Position numbers and translations under genes: made by a program | Assembly (NCBI RefSeq): GCF_010727125.1 | Contig: NZ_AP022564.1 | Coordinates: 682,001 to 746,000 of the forward strand | Direction: 5' to 3' | Source: Mycolicibacter terrae | Lineage (GTDB): Bacteria; Actinomycetota; Actinomycetes; Mycobacteriales; Mycobacteriaceae | Length of the DNA: 64,000 nt | The notes under the pieces: generated by a model | Seen by the model: the letters and a program-made list of their open reading frames with translations, nothing else | Database searches by the model: none | Told to the model about the DNA's origin: nothing | In this document: positions 1-8,692 of the stretch, in pieces | How positions within the stretch are numbered: the stretch's first letter is position 1 | Layout: each line of letters starts with the position of its first letter

Positions 1-1207
1 GATCCGGATCGACGACGGTGCTGCCGACGCGCCGATCCTGGACGCGACATCGCTCGATGATGCGCTGGCGCAGGGCGATACTGATCAGCAGCTTGTTCCG
101 TCCCCGGACGACGTGTTGATGATCTGTACCGGGGGGACCACCGGCCGCCCGAAAGGTGTGCTGTGGCGCCAAAGCGACATCTACGTCTCGTCGATGGTCG
201 GCGACGACCATGCGTCGGCCGCGGAAATCCACCAGAAAGTGCAGTACGCCGGCCCGCCGTGGTTCGCGCTGTCACCGCTGATGCACGCCGCGGGCCTGTG
301 GACGGCGTTCTCGGCGATTTTGAGCGGGCAGACGGTGATCCTCAACGACACCCGCACCAAGTTCGACCCCCGTGCGGTATTGGAAACCATCGAGCGTGAG
401 AAGGTCGGCTTGATGACCATGGTCGGCGACGCCTACGCCGCACCACTTGTCGCCGAACTGGGACGCTCGAACCACGACCTGTCGTCGCTGCACTCGATCG
501 GAACCGGTGGCGCGGCAACGAATCCGAAATACCAGGCGGCACTGTTGGAATACCTTCCGCAGATCATCCTGATCAATGGGTACGGGTCCTCGGAGACCGG
601 GAACATGGGATTCGGGCGCAGTCAGCGCGACGCTCGGCGCGACACCTTCGAGCTGCGGACCGGGGGATCGGTGGTTTCGCAGGACCGTACCCGGTTCCTG
701 CAGCCCGGTGATCCCGAAATCGGCTGGGTGGTGCGGACCGGCCGGATCCCGCTCGGCTACTTCGACGACCCCGACGCGACCCGACGCACGTTCTGTGAGC
801 TCGACGGTCAACGGGTGGTGATCTCCGGAGACCGGGCATCGATCGAGAAAGACGGAACCCTGCGTTTCCTCGGCCGCGATGCACTGGTGGTCAACACCGG
901 CGGGGAGAAGGTCTTCGTCGAGGAGGTCGAAGAAGTGCTACGCGCCCACCCCGGGGTCGCGGACGCGCTGGTGGTGGGACGTCCCAGCGACCGGTGGGGC
1001 GAAGAACTCGTTGCGCTGGTGGCACTGCAGCCGGACGCCGATATCAGCGATGACCTGCTGGCCGCACGGTGCAGGTCGGTTCTGGCCGGATTCAAGGTGC
1101 CCAAGGAGTTCATCGTCGTCGCGCAGGTGCGCCGACTGGGTAACGGCAAGGCCGACTACCGGTGGGCGAAACGCCGGGTGAATCAGAAGGCGTCCACCCC
1201 GTCATGA
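1..1207 (+). CDS. Acyl-CoA synthetase (FadD-type, AMP-binding), 5' end missing
   Basis: The frame is open from the first bases, so the N-terminal part lies outside the window and only about 400 C-terminal residues are seen. The P-loop-like motif TGGTTGRPKGVLWRQ and the C-terminal GKADYRW, which holds the catalytic lysine of the adenylate-forming superfamily, are both intact. The enzyme should convert a carboxylic acid to its acyl-CoA through an acyl-AMP. The motif context resembles FadD17/FadD19-like synthetases acting on bulky side-chain acids. It heads a tight plus-strand group with an amidohydrolase and two acyl-CoA dehydrogenases. A second FadD at 30005-31654 shares the same P-loop surroundings. 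The substrate cannot be read from sequence. Confidence 0.9.
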   Translation, partial: IRIDDGAADAPILDATSLDDALAQGDTDQQLVPSPDDVLMICTGGTTGRPKGVLWRQSDIYVSSMVGDDHASAAEIHQKVQYAGPPWFALSPLMHAAGLWTAFSAILSGQTVILNDTRTKFDPRAVLETIEREKVGLMTMVGDAYAAPLVAELGRSNHDLSSLHSIGTGGAATNPKYQAALLEYLPQIILINGYGSSETGNMGFGRSQRDARRDTFELRTGGSVVSQDRTRFLQPGDPEIGWVVRTGRIPLGYFDDPDATRRTFCELDGQRVVISGDRASIEKDGTLRFLGRDALVVNTGGEKVFVEEVEEVLRAHPGVADALVVGRPSDRWGEELVALVALQPDADISDDLLAARCRSVLAGFKVPKEFIVVAQVRRLGNGKADYRWAKRRVNQKASTPS

Positions 1208-1217
1208 GAGAGCCAAC

Positions 1218-2057
1218 ATGAGAGCAATCGACTGCCTCGTCAATGTGCACTTCGGCGAAAGCGAACAGCCGGCCTGGATGCGCAAGACGCGCGACGAGTA
1301 CTTCAAGGGGCCGGCGTCGATGTTCGATCCGGTCGACATGTCGGCGCTGCTCGACGAGATGGACGCCAACGGTGTGGCCAAGGCCATCTTGATGGACAAC
1401 CTCACCAAGCCATCGGTGACCGCGCGAAAGTTCGTGGCGGACAGGCCGGATCGTTTCGCCCTGGCGATGGGCGGGGCGAACCTGTTGCGGCCGGTACCGT
1501 CGCTGCGCGAACTCAGTGCCGTGGTCAAGGATCTGCCGGTCGCCTACGCCGTGGTGGGGCCCAGCTTCTGGGGCGATGGCCAATACCCGCCCAGTGACGC
1601 TGTCTACTATCCGCTGTACGCCAAGTGCGCAGAACTGGATCTGCCGCTATGCGTCAACACCGGTATTCCCGGCCCGCCGATCCCCGGCGAAGTGCAGCAT
1701 CCGATTCACCTGGATCGGGTCTGCGTGCGCTTCCCGGAATTGCGGCTGTGCATGATCCACGGCGCCGACCCCTGGTGGGACGTTGCCATCCGCATGCTGA
1801 TCAAATACCGCAACCTGCGACTGATGACGTCGGCATGGTCGCCGAAGCGGTTGCCGGGGGCGCTGCTGCACTACATGCGCACCCGCGGCGCCGACAAGAT
1901 CATCTTCGCCTCCGACTGGCCGGTGCTGCGGATGAACCGCGTGGTGCCCGAAGCGTGCGCGCTGGACCTGCCTGACGAGGTGATGGACAAGTACCTGTAC
2001 CGCAACGCCAACGACTTCTTCTTCACCGACCCGCGTGTCCCCGAACAGGAGAGCTGA
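1218..2057 (+). CDS. Amidohydrolase-family (ACMSD-like) metal-dependent hydrolase/decarboxylase
   Basis: This 279-residue protein has the TIM-barrel layout of the amidohydrolase 2 family. It has a short N-terminal strand (AIDCLVNVHFG) in place of the usual HxH signature, a central MIHGADPWW histidine and a late FASDWP aspartate. Characterised relatives are decarboxylases or C-C hydrolases such as aminocarboxymuconate semialdehyde decarboxylase. The N-terminal metal motif is not the canonical DxHxH, so metal binding may differ. A GAGAG ribosome site precedes the ATG. It lies 10 bp after the acyl-CoA synthetase and 1 bp before the next gene, consistent with one operon. Two larger relatives occur at 5675 and 16518. 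Confidence 0.8.
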   Translation: MRAIDCLVNVHFGESEQPAWMRKTRDEYFKGPASMFDPVDMSALLDEMDANGVAKAILMDNLTKPSVTARKFVADRPDRFALAMGGANLLRPVPSLRELSAVVKDLPVAYAVVGPSFWGDGQYPPSDAVYYPLYAKCAELDLPLCVNTGIPGPPIPGEVQHPIHLDRVCVRFPELRLCMIHGADPWWDVAIRMLIKYRNLRLMTSAWSPKRLPGALLHYMRTRGADKIIFASDWPVLRMNRVVPEACALDLPDEVMDKYLYRNANDFFFTDPRVPEQES

Positions 2058-2058
2058 T

Positions 2059-3114
2059 ATGGACCGTTTCGAGTTGCGCAGGCTGGACTACAGCCTGACC
2101 GAGGATCACCAGGCGCTGCAGGCCGCCTACAGGCAGTTCTTCACCACCCATTGCGATATCGAAACCGTACGTGCCGCCGAGGAATCCGGCTTCGACAAGA
2201 ATCTGTGGGAGCGGCTGTGCGCGATGGGCGCCACCACGATGGCGCTGCCGGAGTCGGCCGGCGGCGACGGCGCCACCCTGGTAGACCTCACCCTGGTCGC
2301 CGAGGAGATCGGCCGGGCGCTGGCGCCGGTGCCCTGGATCGACCATGTCTGCGCCGCACGGCTACTGGAACGGCTCGGCGCACTGTCGAACGGCGACATC
2401 GTCACCGGGACACGCTTGGTCGCGTTCGACCCGCATCAGGACAGCGCTGTGGGCCCGCGGCTGCTTCCCACCGGTTCGATCGCCGACGATATCATCGTCC
2501 GCGACGGTGACCAGATCGCCCGCCTGGTCTTCGATACCCGGCCGGCGACCGTCGACAACATCGGCCGGCTGCCGATGGCCTGGATCGACCCCGACACCGC
2601 CGACGCCCGGACCGTGCTGGCCGAAGGTGCCGACGCCGTCGCGGAATACCAGCGGGCGCTGGATGAATGGCGGCTGCTGACCGCCGCCGCGCTGGTCGGG
2701 ATGGTGGAGCAGACCATGACGATCGCCGCGGAGTTCGCCAAGACCCGCTACACGCTCGGGGTTCCGATCGGGACCCTGCAGGCGATCTCACACCCGCTGG
2801 CCAACATGGCCATCACCGTTGCCAGCGGTCGCAATCTGGCCTACCGCGCCGGCTGGTTTCTGGACAACGAGCCCGATGAGCGCCCGGAGCTGGCCGCCTC
2901 GGCGTTCGTGTTCATGGCCGAGGAAGCCGCCAAGGCCGCCACCATGGCGGTGCACATTCAAGGTGGCCTGGGGGTCTCAACGGAGGCGGCGGCCACGGCG
3001 TATCTGGTGCGAGCCCGGGGCTGGCCGCTGGCCGGCGGCGACCCCGGCGCCAGTGCCTGCCGGATCGCCGAGATCGTCGCCGCCCGTGAAACCGCTTACC
3101 GCGCAGCCATCTAA
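2059..3114 (+). CDS. Acyl-CoA dehydrogenase, short subunit
   Basis: A 351-residue acyl-CoA dehydrogenase-fold protein. The N-terminal helical domain is clear, but the middle domain lacks the TEPxxGSD flavin motif seen in its neighbour. The C-terminal helical domain ends with a HIQGGLGVSTE segment typical of the family. Short, motif-poor subunits like this pair with a complete partner in the heteromeric (alpha2beta2) dehydrogenases of mycobacterial steroid side-chain degradation. The next gene, 14 bp downstream, is the obvious partner. I chose the ATG at 2059 over an in-frame start at 2035 because AGGAGAG lies just upstream and 2035 would overlap the previous gene. Confidence 0.85.
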   Translation: MDRFELRRLDYSLTEDHQALQAAYRQFFTTHCDIETVRAAEESGFDKNLWERLCAMGATTMALPESAGGDGATLVDLTLVAEEIGRALAPVPWIDHVCAARLLERLGALSNGDIVTGTRLVAFDPHQDSAVGPRLLPTGSIADDIIVRDGDQIARLVFDTRPATVDNIGRLPMAWIDPDTADARTVLAEGADAVAEYQRALDEWRLLTAAALVGMVEQTMTIAAEFAKTRYTLGVPIGTLQAISHPLANMAITVASGRNLAYRAGWFLDNEPDERPELAASAFVFMAEEAAKAATMAVHIQGGLGVSTEAAATAYLVRARGWPLAGGDPGASACRIAEIVAARETAYRAAI

Positions 3115-3128
3115 GGACACCGAACATC

Positions 3129-4301
3129 ATGGACTTCTCACGACCCGTACTGACCGACGACGACCAGGAATTCCTGGATGAGGTGCGCGCCTTCCTGGCC
3201 ACCCACGTGACCGAGGACGTCAAACGCCGGGACCGCGAGACCGGGGACAACTTCGACGAGGGTGTGCACCTGGCGCTGGGCGCCGCGGGGTACCTGGAAA
3301 AGGAATGGAAGACCGAGGCCGACGGCGGTTTCTCTCGGGTTCGCCGGCGCATCTGGGAGCTGGAGAAGCGGCGCGCCCACGTGCCGTGGGTCACCTGGGG
3401 GACCACGGCCATGGTGGCGCGCTCGGTGGTGTCGTTCGGCACGCCGGAACTGTGCGAGGAGGTTCTTCCGGGTGTCTTCAGCGGACATATCCGGCTCTGC
3501 TTGGGCTACACCGAACCCGAAGGCGGCTCGGATATCGCGACCTGCAAGACCCGCGCGGTGCGGGATGGCGACAGCTGGGTGATCAACGGATCCAAGATGT
3601 TCACCACCGGCGCGCACAACTGCCAGTACGTCTTCTTGATCACCAACACCGACCCGGCGGCACGAAAGCACAAGAGCCTCACCATGTTCCTGGTGCCGCT
3701 GAACTCTCCGGGCATCGAGATCCAGGGACTGCGCACCGTCGACGGTGACCGCACCAACATCGTCTACTACAGCGATGTCCGCGTCGACGACAAATACCGG
3801 CTGGGGGAGGTCAACGGCGGCTGGACGGTGCTGCGCGAGCCGCTCAACGTCGAGCACGGCGCGGTGGACGCGGCTGTGGATGGGCTGGCAGACGTTTCGA
3901 TCATGATGCATCAGGCCAATTTCATGGCCGAGGCCGTCGACAAGGCGGGTGCCGTAGTCGGGAGTACCGGCAGTATCGAGGATCGTTCAGTGGCGTATCG
4001 GCTGGGTAAGGCAGCCGCCCGGGTGGAGGCGTCACTGTCGGCCCCGTCGATCTTCGGCCGGGTCGCGCTCGCGCAGACGATGCGCGACGTGTCACCGGAT
4101 CTGATGGACCTGCTGGGTAGCGCATCGGCGCTGCCGATCGGCACCGACGGCGCCATCGACGACGGTGCGTCGGACTACGTCTACCGGTTCGCTCCGCTGG
4201 TCGGCATCTACGGCGGCACCCTGGAGGTGTTCCGCAACATGATCGCCCAGTACGTGCTCGGGCTGGGCAAGCCGAATTATTCGCCGCCACTGGTCAAGTG
4301 A
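3129..4301 (+). CDS. Acyl-CoA dehydrogenase, full-motif subunit
   Basis: A 390-residue FAD-dependent acyl-CoA dehydrogenase. The TEPEGGSD motif (about residue 122) and INGSKMFTTGA form the middle beta domain, and the C-terminal GGTLEVFRNMIAQYVLGL motif is the usual FAD/oligomer contact region. It should introduce an alpha-beta double bond into an acyl-CoA formed by the upstream synthetase. Together with the shorter subunit just upstream it probably makes a heteromeric dehydrogenase; this pairing is inferred from adjacency and complementary motifs. Its last 8 bases overlap the 3' end of the convergent minus-strand gene. Confidence 0.9.
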   Translation: MDFSRPVLTDDDQEFLDEVRAFLATHVTEDVKRRDRETGDNFDEGVHLALGAAGYLEKEWKTEADGGFSRVRRRIWELEKRRAHVPWVTWGTTAMVARSVVSFGTPELCEEVLPGVFSGHIRLCLGYTEPEGGSDIATCKTRAVRDGDSWVINGSKMFTTGAHNCQYVFLITNTDPAARKHKSLTMFLVPLNSPGIEIQGLRTVDGDRTNIVYYSDVRVDDKYRLGEVNGGWTVLREPLNVEHGAVDAAVDGLADVSIMMHQANFMAEAVDKAGAVVGSTGSIEDRSVAYRLGKAAARVEASLSAPSIFGRVALAQTMRDVSPDLMDLLGSASALPIGTDGAIDDGASDYVYRFAPLVGIYGGTLEVFRNMIAQYVLGLGKPNYSPPLVK

Positions 4302-4689
4302 CGGCGGTGTCGCCGTTGTCGGCCGGCCAGGCGAAGGCCCGTACGGCCGCCTTCTTCGCTGCGTTGGCAGCTGGGAAGCCGACGTAACCGGTGGCGTGGC
4401 AGCACACTTCGGCCAATTCGTCACGGCTCAGTCCGTTGCGCTCGGCGATCCGGAAGTGCGACTCGAGCTCCTCCTCGGCGGCCAGCGCTATCAGCATGCC
4501 CAGTGTGAGCAGGCTGCGGTCTCGGCGGGCGAGCCCTTCACGTGACCACAGCCGGCCGAAGACACCTTCGACGCCGATATCCATCAGTTCCGGCGCGAAT
4601 CCGTGGTGGAAGTCGACGTCGCCGTCGGGCAGCACCCCCGGCAGCATCTCCCGGAAAACTCGAAGACCTTCGGCACGCCAGTCCGTCAT
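4294..4689 (-). CDS. Carboxymuconolactone decarboxylase-family protein
   Basis: A 131-residue all-helical protein of the CMD/AhpD-like family. The core pattern ELESHFRIAERNGLSRDELAE is followed by HATGYVGFPAAN, as in gamma-carboxymuconolactone decarboxylases. The AhpD-type CxxC redox pair is absent, so a decarboxylase or hydrolase-like role is likelier than peroxidase reduction. It is convergent with the acyl-CoA dehydrogenase and transcribed alone. Upstream lie only about 140 bp carrying the tandem repeat and the end of the AraC gene, so it may be co-transcribed with that regulator. Proteins of this family often handle lactone or enol intermediates of aromatic and terpenoid breakdown; the substrate here is unknown. 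Confidence 0.8.
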   Translation of the reverse strand: MTDWRAEGLRVFREMLPGVLPDGDVDFHHGFAPELMDIGVEGVFGRLWSREGLARRDRSLLTLGMLIALAAEEELESHFRIAERNGLSRDELAEVCCHATGYVGFPAANAAKKAAVRAFAWPADNGDTAVT

Positions 4690-4745
4690 ACGCTCATCCT
4701 TTGGGCTAGATGTGGATCAGTTTGGTTGCGGGATGCGGCGCTTCT

Positions 4746-4843
4746 AGCTTCGGCTCTCCTGCGTCGAGCCTCGCTAAACCGCCGTGCCCATGCGGCGGTC
4801 CCAGCTTCGGCTCTCCTGCGTCGAGCCTCGCTAAACCGCCGTG
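4746..4843. repeat. Tandem pair of a 41-bp palindromic repeat (family A)
   Basis: Two identical 41-nt units at 4746-4786 and 4803-4843 have a 57-bp period. Each begins AGCTTCGGCTCTCCTGCG, forms an imperfect inner hairpin closed by GAGCCTCGCT, and ends ACCGCCGTG. The ACCGCC ends pair with neighbouring GGCGGT. A third copy of the first 30 nt lies at 47311-47340. The second unit runs into the AraC reading frame and supplies its last codons and TAG stop. This looks like a REP/MIRU-type interspersed palindrome; I do not recognise a named family. Confidence 0.85.
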
Positions 4844-5649
4844 ATCCGGCGGTGGTAGCGCGACGGCGCTTCGCCGGCGAACCTGGTGAACGCCCGAGTG
4901 AACGCGGACAGGCTGTCGAATCCGACGGCCGTAGCCGTCTGCTGCACCCCCTGATCGGGCGCCGCCAACAGCGCCATCGCCTGCAGCATCCGGGCGTGCA
5001 GCAGATACGTCCGCCACGACATCCCGGTCACCGCTTCGAATTGCCGGCGCAGCGTGCGCTCGGAGACCGCGACAGCGCGGCTCACCTCGGCCGCGGTCGC
5101 CGAGGCGAGACGCGCCTTGGTGTAGACCATCGCCGGGCCCACGATCGGGTGATCGGAGACCGGTAGGCTCAGCGGGGCCTCGTGGTCGAGTGCTGCGGAG
5201 ACCAGATGACCCAGCGTGCGGAAGAAGTCGTCGGAGACCGTGTCGCCATCGGGTCGCTCGATCGGCCAGCGCAGCGAATGCAGCATCATCTCCCGGATCA
5301 GCGGCGAGACGGTCAGAATGCGGGCGCGATCACCGGCATGCGCCACCAGTTCCGGGTCGAACATCACCGCCACGGTGCGCACCTCCGGGCGCATGACGGC
5401 CTGATGCTCCAGCCCGGCCGGAATCCAGGCCGCCTGCTGCGGGGGCAGCAGGTAGTGCGCCGCGGCGGTTTCGACTTCCACCACGCCGCCGACGGCGTAC
5501 TCGATCTGGTGCATGTCGTGGGAGTGCCACCCGGTGATCAGATGCCGGCCTTCGTAGAGGTAGCTGCCGGCCCGGGCACGGCCGCCCCGACGCAGATCGA
5601 TGTTGGCCGGTTCTGCAAAGTCTATGGCCGAACGCGCGGAGACGGTCAC
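4831..5649 (-). CDS. AraC-family transcriptional regulator
   Basis: A regulator of about 272 residues with an N-terminal cupin-like sensing domain (WHSHDMHQIEYAVGG and a PAGLEHQAV strand) and a C-terminal double helix-turn-helix. The DNA-binding part shows VSERTLRRQFEAVTGMS and GFDSLSAFTRAFTRFAGEAPSRY, the AraC signature. I chose the GTG at 5649 because upstream in-frame starts would run into the divergent amidohydrolase. This leaves only 25 bp between the two start codons, so regulator and target promoters must overlap. The likely job is substrate-dependent control of the divergent amidohydrolase and its own gene. The last codons lie inside a repeat unit. Confidence 0.85.
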   Translation of the reverse strand: MTVSARSAIDFAEPANIDLRRGGRARAGSYLYEGRHLITGWHSHDMHQIEYAVGGVVEVETAAAHYLLPPQQAAWIPAGLEHQAVMRPEVRTVAVMFDPELVAHAGDRARILTVSPLIREMMLHSLRWPIERPDGDTVSDDFFRTLGHLVSAALDHEAPLSLPVSDHPIVGPAMVYTKARLASATAAEVSRAVAVSERTLRRQFEAVTGMSWRTYLLHARMLQAMALLAAPDQGVQQTATAVGFDSLSAFTRAFTRFAGEAPSRYHRRITAV

Positions 5650-5674
5650 GGTTTTCCAGGGTACTAGTAGAGGC

Positions 5675-6937
5675 ATGAACATCGACGACTTGATCCTGGT
5701 CAGCATCGACGATCACGTGGTGGAGCCGCCGGACATGTTCCTGCGCCACGTGCCCGCCAAATACAAGGACGAGGCACCCATCGTCGTCACCGACGACAAG
5801 GGCGTCGACCAGTGGATGTACCAGGGCCGCCCGCAAGGGGTCAGCGGGCTCAACGCGGTGGTGTCGTGGCCGGCCGAGGAGTGGGGCCGAGACCCCGCCG
5901 GGTTCGCCGAGATGCGCCCCGGCGTCTACGACGTGCACGAGCGCGTCCGCGACATGAACCGCAACGGCATCCTCGCCTCGATGTGCTTCCCGACCTTCAC
6001 CGGGTTCTCCGCGCGCCACCTCAACATGACCCGGGAGAACGTCACGCTGGTGATGGTGTCGGCCTACAACGACTGGCACATCGACGAGTGGGCGGGCTCG
6101 GCGCCGGGCCGGTTCATCCCGATCGCGATCCTGCCGACCTGGAATCCCGAAGCGATGTGCGCGGAGATCCGCCGGGTGGCGGCCAAGGGCTGCCGGGCGG
6201 TCACCATGCCCGAACTGCCGCACCTGGAGGGCCTGCCCAGCTATCACGACGAGGATTACTGGGGGCCGGTGTTCCGCACGCTGTCGGAGGAAGACGTGGT
6301 GATGTGCCTGCACATCGGCACCGGCTTCGGGGCAATCAGCATGGCCCCCAACGCCCCGATCGACAACATGATCATCCTGGCCACCCAGATCTCGGCGATG
6401 TGCGCCCAGGACCTGCTGTGGGGCCCGGCGATGCGCAACTATCCGAATCTGAAGTTCGCGTTCTCTGAGGGCGGCATCGGCTGGATCCCGTTCTACCTCG
6501 ACCGCAGCGACCGGCACTACACCAACCAGAAGTGGCTGCGACGCGACTTCGGCGACAAGCTGCCCTCGGAGGTGTTCCGTGAGCACTCGCTGGCCTGCTA
6601 CGTCACCGACAAGACCTCGCTGAAGCTGCGCCACGAGATCGGTATCGACATCATCGCCTGGGAGTGCGACTACCCACACTCGGACTGCTTCTGGCCGGAC
6701 GCCCCCGAACAGGTGCTCGCCGAGTTGGAGGCCGCCGGCGCCGACGACTCCGACATCAACAAAATCACCTGGCAGAACTCCGCGCGGTTCTTCAGCTGGG
6801 ATCCGTTCGCCCACACCCCGCGCGAGCAGGCGACGGTGGGTGCGCTGCGCGCGAAGGCCACCGATGTCGACGTCTCGATCCGGCCGCGTGCCGAGTGGGC
6901 GCGCCGGTATGCCCAGAAGCAGCTGGCCAAGGCATAG
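5675..6937 (+). CDS. Amidohydrolase-family protein (420 aa)
   Basis: A 420-residue amidohydrolase 2 family member that starts MNIDDLILVSIDDHVVEP, where SIDDH corresponds to the DxDxH metal region. HIGTGFG and the FSEGGIGWIPF and WECDYPHSDCFWP segments supply later barrel ligands. Large mycobacterial members of this type occur repeatedly in steroid and terpenoid gene clusters, and act as hydrolases or decarboxylases where tested. The ATG at 5675 was preferred to an earlier in-frame start because the GTAGAGG just upstream is a reasonable ribosome site and the longer version would overlap the AraC gene. It is 38-39% related in layout, by eye only, to the minus-strand member at 16518; no alignment was run. 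Confidence 0.85.
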   Translation: MNIDDLILVSIDDHVVEPPDMFLRHVPAKYKDEAPIVVTDDKGVDQWMYQGRPQGVSGLNAVVSWPAEEWGRDPAGFAEMRPGVYDVHERVRDMNRNGILASMCFPTFTGFSARHLNMTRENVTLVMVSAYNDWHIDEWAGSAPGRFIPIAILPTWNPEAMCAEIRRVAAKGCRAVTMPELPHLEGLPSYHDEDYWGPVFRTLSEEDVVMCLHIGTGFGAISMAPNAPIDNMIILATQISAMCAQDLLWGPAMRNYPNLKFAFSEGGIGWIPFYLDRSDRHYTNQKWLRRDFGDKLPSEVFREHSLACYVTDKTSLKLRHEIGIDIIAWECDYPHSDCFWPDAPEQVLAELEAAGADDSDINKITWQNSARFFSWDPFAHTPREQATVGALRAKATDVDVSIRPRAEWARRYAQKQLAKA

Positions 6938-7034
6938 GCGGAATGAGCGCCTGGCCGAAGTCTGCCGGGCCCACCGGTTCGCTGCGGGCTGCTGATCTTG
7001 CTTGCGTCGACTATTCGACGTATCGTTCGAAAAT

Positions 7035-7850
7035 GTGACGGTCGATGTCGGCAAGTACGGGCCATGGGCGCTGATCGTCGGCGCCTCTGACGGCGTCGGC
7101 GCGGCCTTCGCCGAGGCGCTGGCCCAAGGTGGGCTCAACGTGTTGCTCGTGGCGCGCCGCCGGCAGCTGCTCGCCGAGGTCGCTACCGGGATCGCGCAAC
7201 GTCATGGCGTCCAAACCCGAACCGTGGCGGTCGATCTCACCGAACCCGGCGCGGCGAACACCGTGATCGACACGGCGAGCGACTTGGACATCGGGTTCCT
7301 GGTGTATTGCGCCGGCGCCGACCCCGACTTCAAACCCTTTCTCGACAACTCGATTACGGCGGCCGAGGCGATGGTGCAGCGCAACTGCGTCGTGCCGATG
7401 CAGCTCTGCCATGCCCTTGCCCCGGCCATGGTTCAGCGCGGGGCGGGCGCCATCGTGATCCTGGGCTCGGGTGCCGGCTTCGTCGGCGGCCCCAACATGG
7501 TGGCCTACGGTGCGTCCAAAGCCTTTGACATGGTGTTCGCCGAGGCACTCTGGTGCGAGTTGCGTGACACCGGCGTCGACGTGATCGGCCTGATCCTGGG
7601 CAAGACCGATACCCCGGCGCTGCGGCGGCTCGAGCACGAACGCGGCCAGATCGGGTCGACAGAACAGGTGCCGCCCGGCGCCGCGCCCGTCGAGCGAGCG
7701 GTGGCCACGGCACTGAACAACCTCAGCAACGGGCCCACAGTGTACGTCGGCGACGAGATCACCGGCGCGGCGCAGTTATTCGCTTCGATGGGCCGCAACG
7801 AGTCGGTCGCGTTCATGGCCCAGGCGATCAGCGCCGCCATGGGGAAGTGA
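7035..7850 (+). CDS. Short-chain dehydrogenase/reductase (SDR)
   Basis: A classical SDR of 271 residues. The Rossmann glycine motif reads GASDGVGAAFAEAL, the catalytic serine region VILGSGAGF, and the active-site YGASK is intact. It should oxidise or reduce an alcohol/ketone with NAD(P). The GTG at 7035 gives the usual SDR N-terminus; a TTG at 7002 in the same frame would add eleven residues. It begins a run of plus-strand genes to 15582 with gaps of at most about 25 bp. Its relation to a particular step of the pathway is unknown. Confidence 0.85.
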   Translation: MTVDVGKYGPWALIVGASDGVGAAFAEALAQGGLNVLLVARRRQLLAEVATGIAQRHGVQTRTVAVDLTEPGAANTVIDTASDLDIGFLVYCAGADPDFKPFLDNSITAAEAMVQRNCVVPMQLCHALAPAMVQRGAGAIVILGSGAGFVGGPNMVAYGASKAFDMVFAEALWCELRDTGVDVIGLILGKTDTPALRRLEHERGQIGSTEQVPPGAAPVERAVATALNNLSNGPTVYVGDEITGAAQLFASMGRNESVAFMAQAISAAMGK

Positions 7851-7857
7851 GGGAGTC

Positions 7858-8691
7858 ATGCCGAAGGTATCGGTGATCACCGGCGGTGCAGGAGGCATGG
7901 GAGTGGCCACCGCGAAGGTCGTCGGACGCGATCATGCGGTGGTGCTCTGCGATGTCCGGCAGGACCGGCTGGACGCCGCGGCCGCCGCGCTGAAATACCT
8001 TGATGTCACGGTCATCAACGGTGACGTCACCGACCCCGACGCCGTCGCACGGCTCTTCGACACCGCAGCCGCCGTCGGGCCGATCGCCTCGGTGATCCAC
8101 GCCGCCGGGGTCAGCCCGAGCATGGGTGAGGCCGATTACGTCATGCGGACCAACGCGATCGGCACGCTGAACGTCAATGAGGCGTTCTACGGTGTTGCGC
8201 CCGAAGGGGCTGCGATCGTCAACGTGGCGTCGATGGCCGCGCATCTGTTGCCGGAGGAACTGGTCCCGGTCGGCGAATTCCCGGTGGCGCTGCGCGACGC
8301 CGACTCCTTCCTGGCCGATATGGCGGCGGTCTGCGAGCCGATGCCGGCGGAGGTGCGCTCGGGTATCGCCTATGCCGTGAGCAAGGCGTTCGTGCGCTGG
8401 TACAGCAGTTCGCAGGCGGAACGGTTCAATGGCCGCGGACTACGCATCGTCTCCGTCTCGCCGGGCTCGATCGACACCGAGATGGGCCGGCTGGAGGAGC
8501 AGGCCGGAGCGGGTGCGCTGGTCGCCGACGCTGCGGTCCCGCGCTGGGGCAAGCCCGAAGAGATGGCGGAACTGCTGGCGTTCTGCGCCAGCGCCAAGGC
8601 GGGTTACCTCACCGGCACCGATATCCTCAACGACGGTGGAGTGGTCGCCTCGGTGCGCGAGCGCGCGCGTGTAGCCGCCGAAAACACCTGA
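7858..8691 (+). CDS. Short-chain dehydrogenase/reductase (SDR)
   Basis: A 277-residue classical SDR with the nucleotide motif GGAGGMGVA, an early CDVRQDRL acidic residue that suggests NAD(H) preference, NVASMAA for the catalytic serine, and YAVSK. An extra segment of about 40 residues between the serine strand and the tyrosine (LLPEELVPVGEFPVALRD onward) makes it longer than a typical SDR. This insertion resembles 3-alpha-hydroxysteroid dehydrogenase/carbonyl reductase-type members. It starts 7 bp after the preceding SDR and ends 1 bp before the IclR gene. Confidence 0.85.
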   Translation: MPKVSVITGGAGGMGVATAKVVGRDHAVVLCDVRQDRLDAAAAALKYLDVTVINGDVTDPDAVARLFDTAAAVGPIASVIHAAGVSPSMGEADYVMRTNAIGTLNVNEAFYGVAPEGAAIVNVASMAAHLLPEELVPVGEFPVALRDADSFLADMAAVCEPMPAEVRSGIAYAVSKAFVRWYSSSQAERFNGRGLRIVSVSPGSIDTEMGRLEEQAGAGALVADAAVPRWGKPEEMAELLAFCASAKAGYLTGTDILNDGGVVASVRERARVAAENT

Positions 8692-8692
8692 T

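Noticed and set aside
5330..7138. A 602-codon minus-strand open frame opposite the amidohydrolase
   Set aside because: It overlaps a clear amidohydrolase and the AraC gene in another frame and has no recognisable domain.
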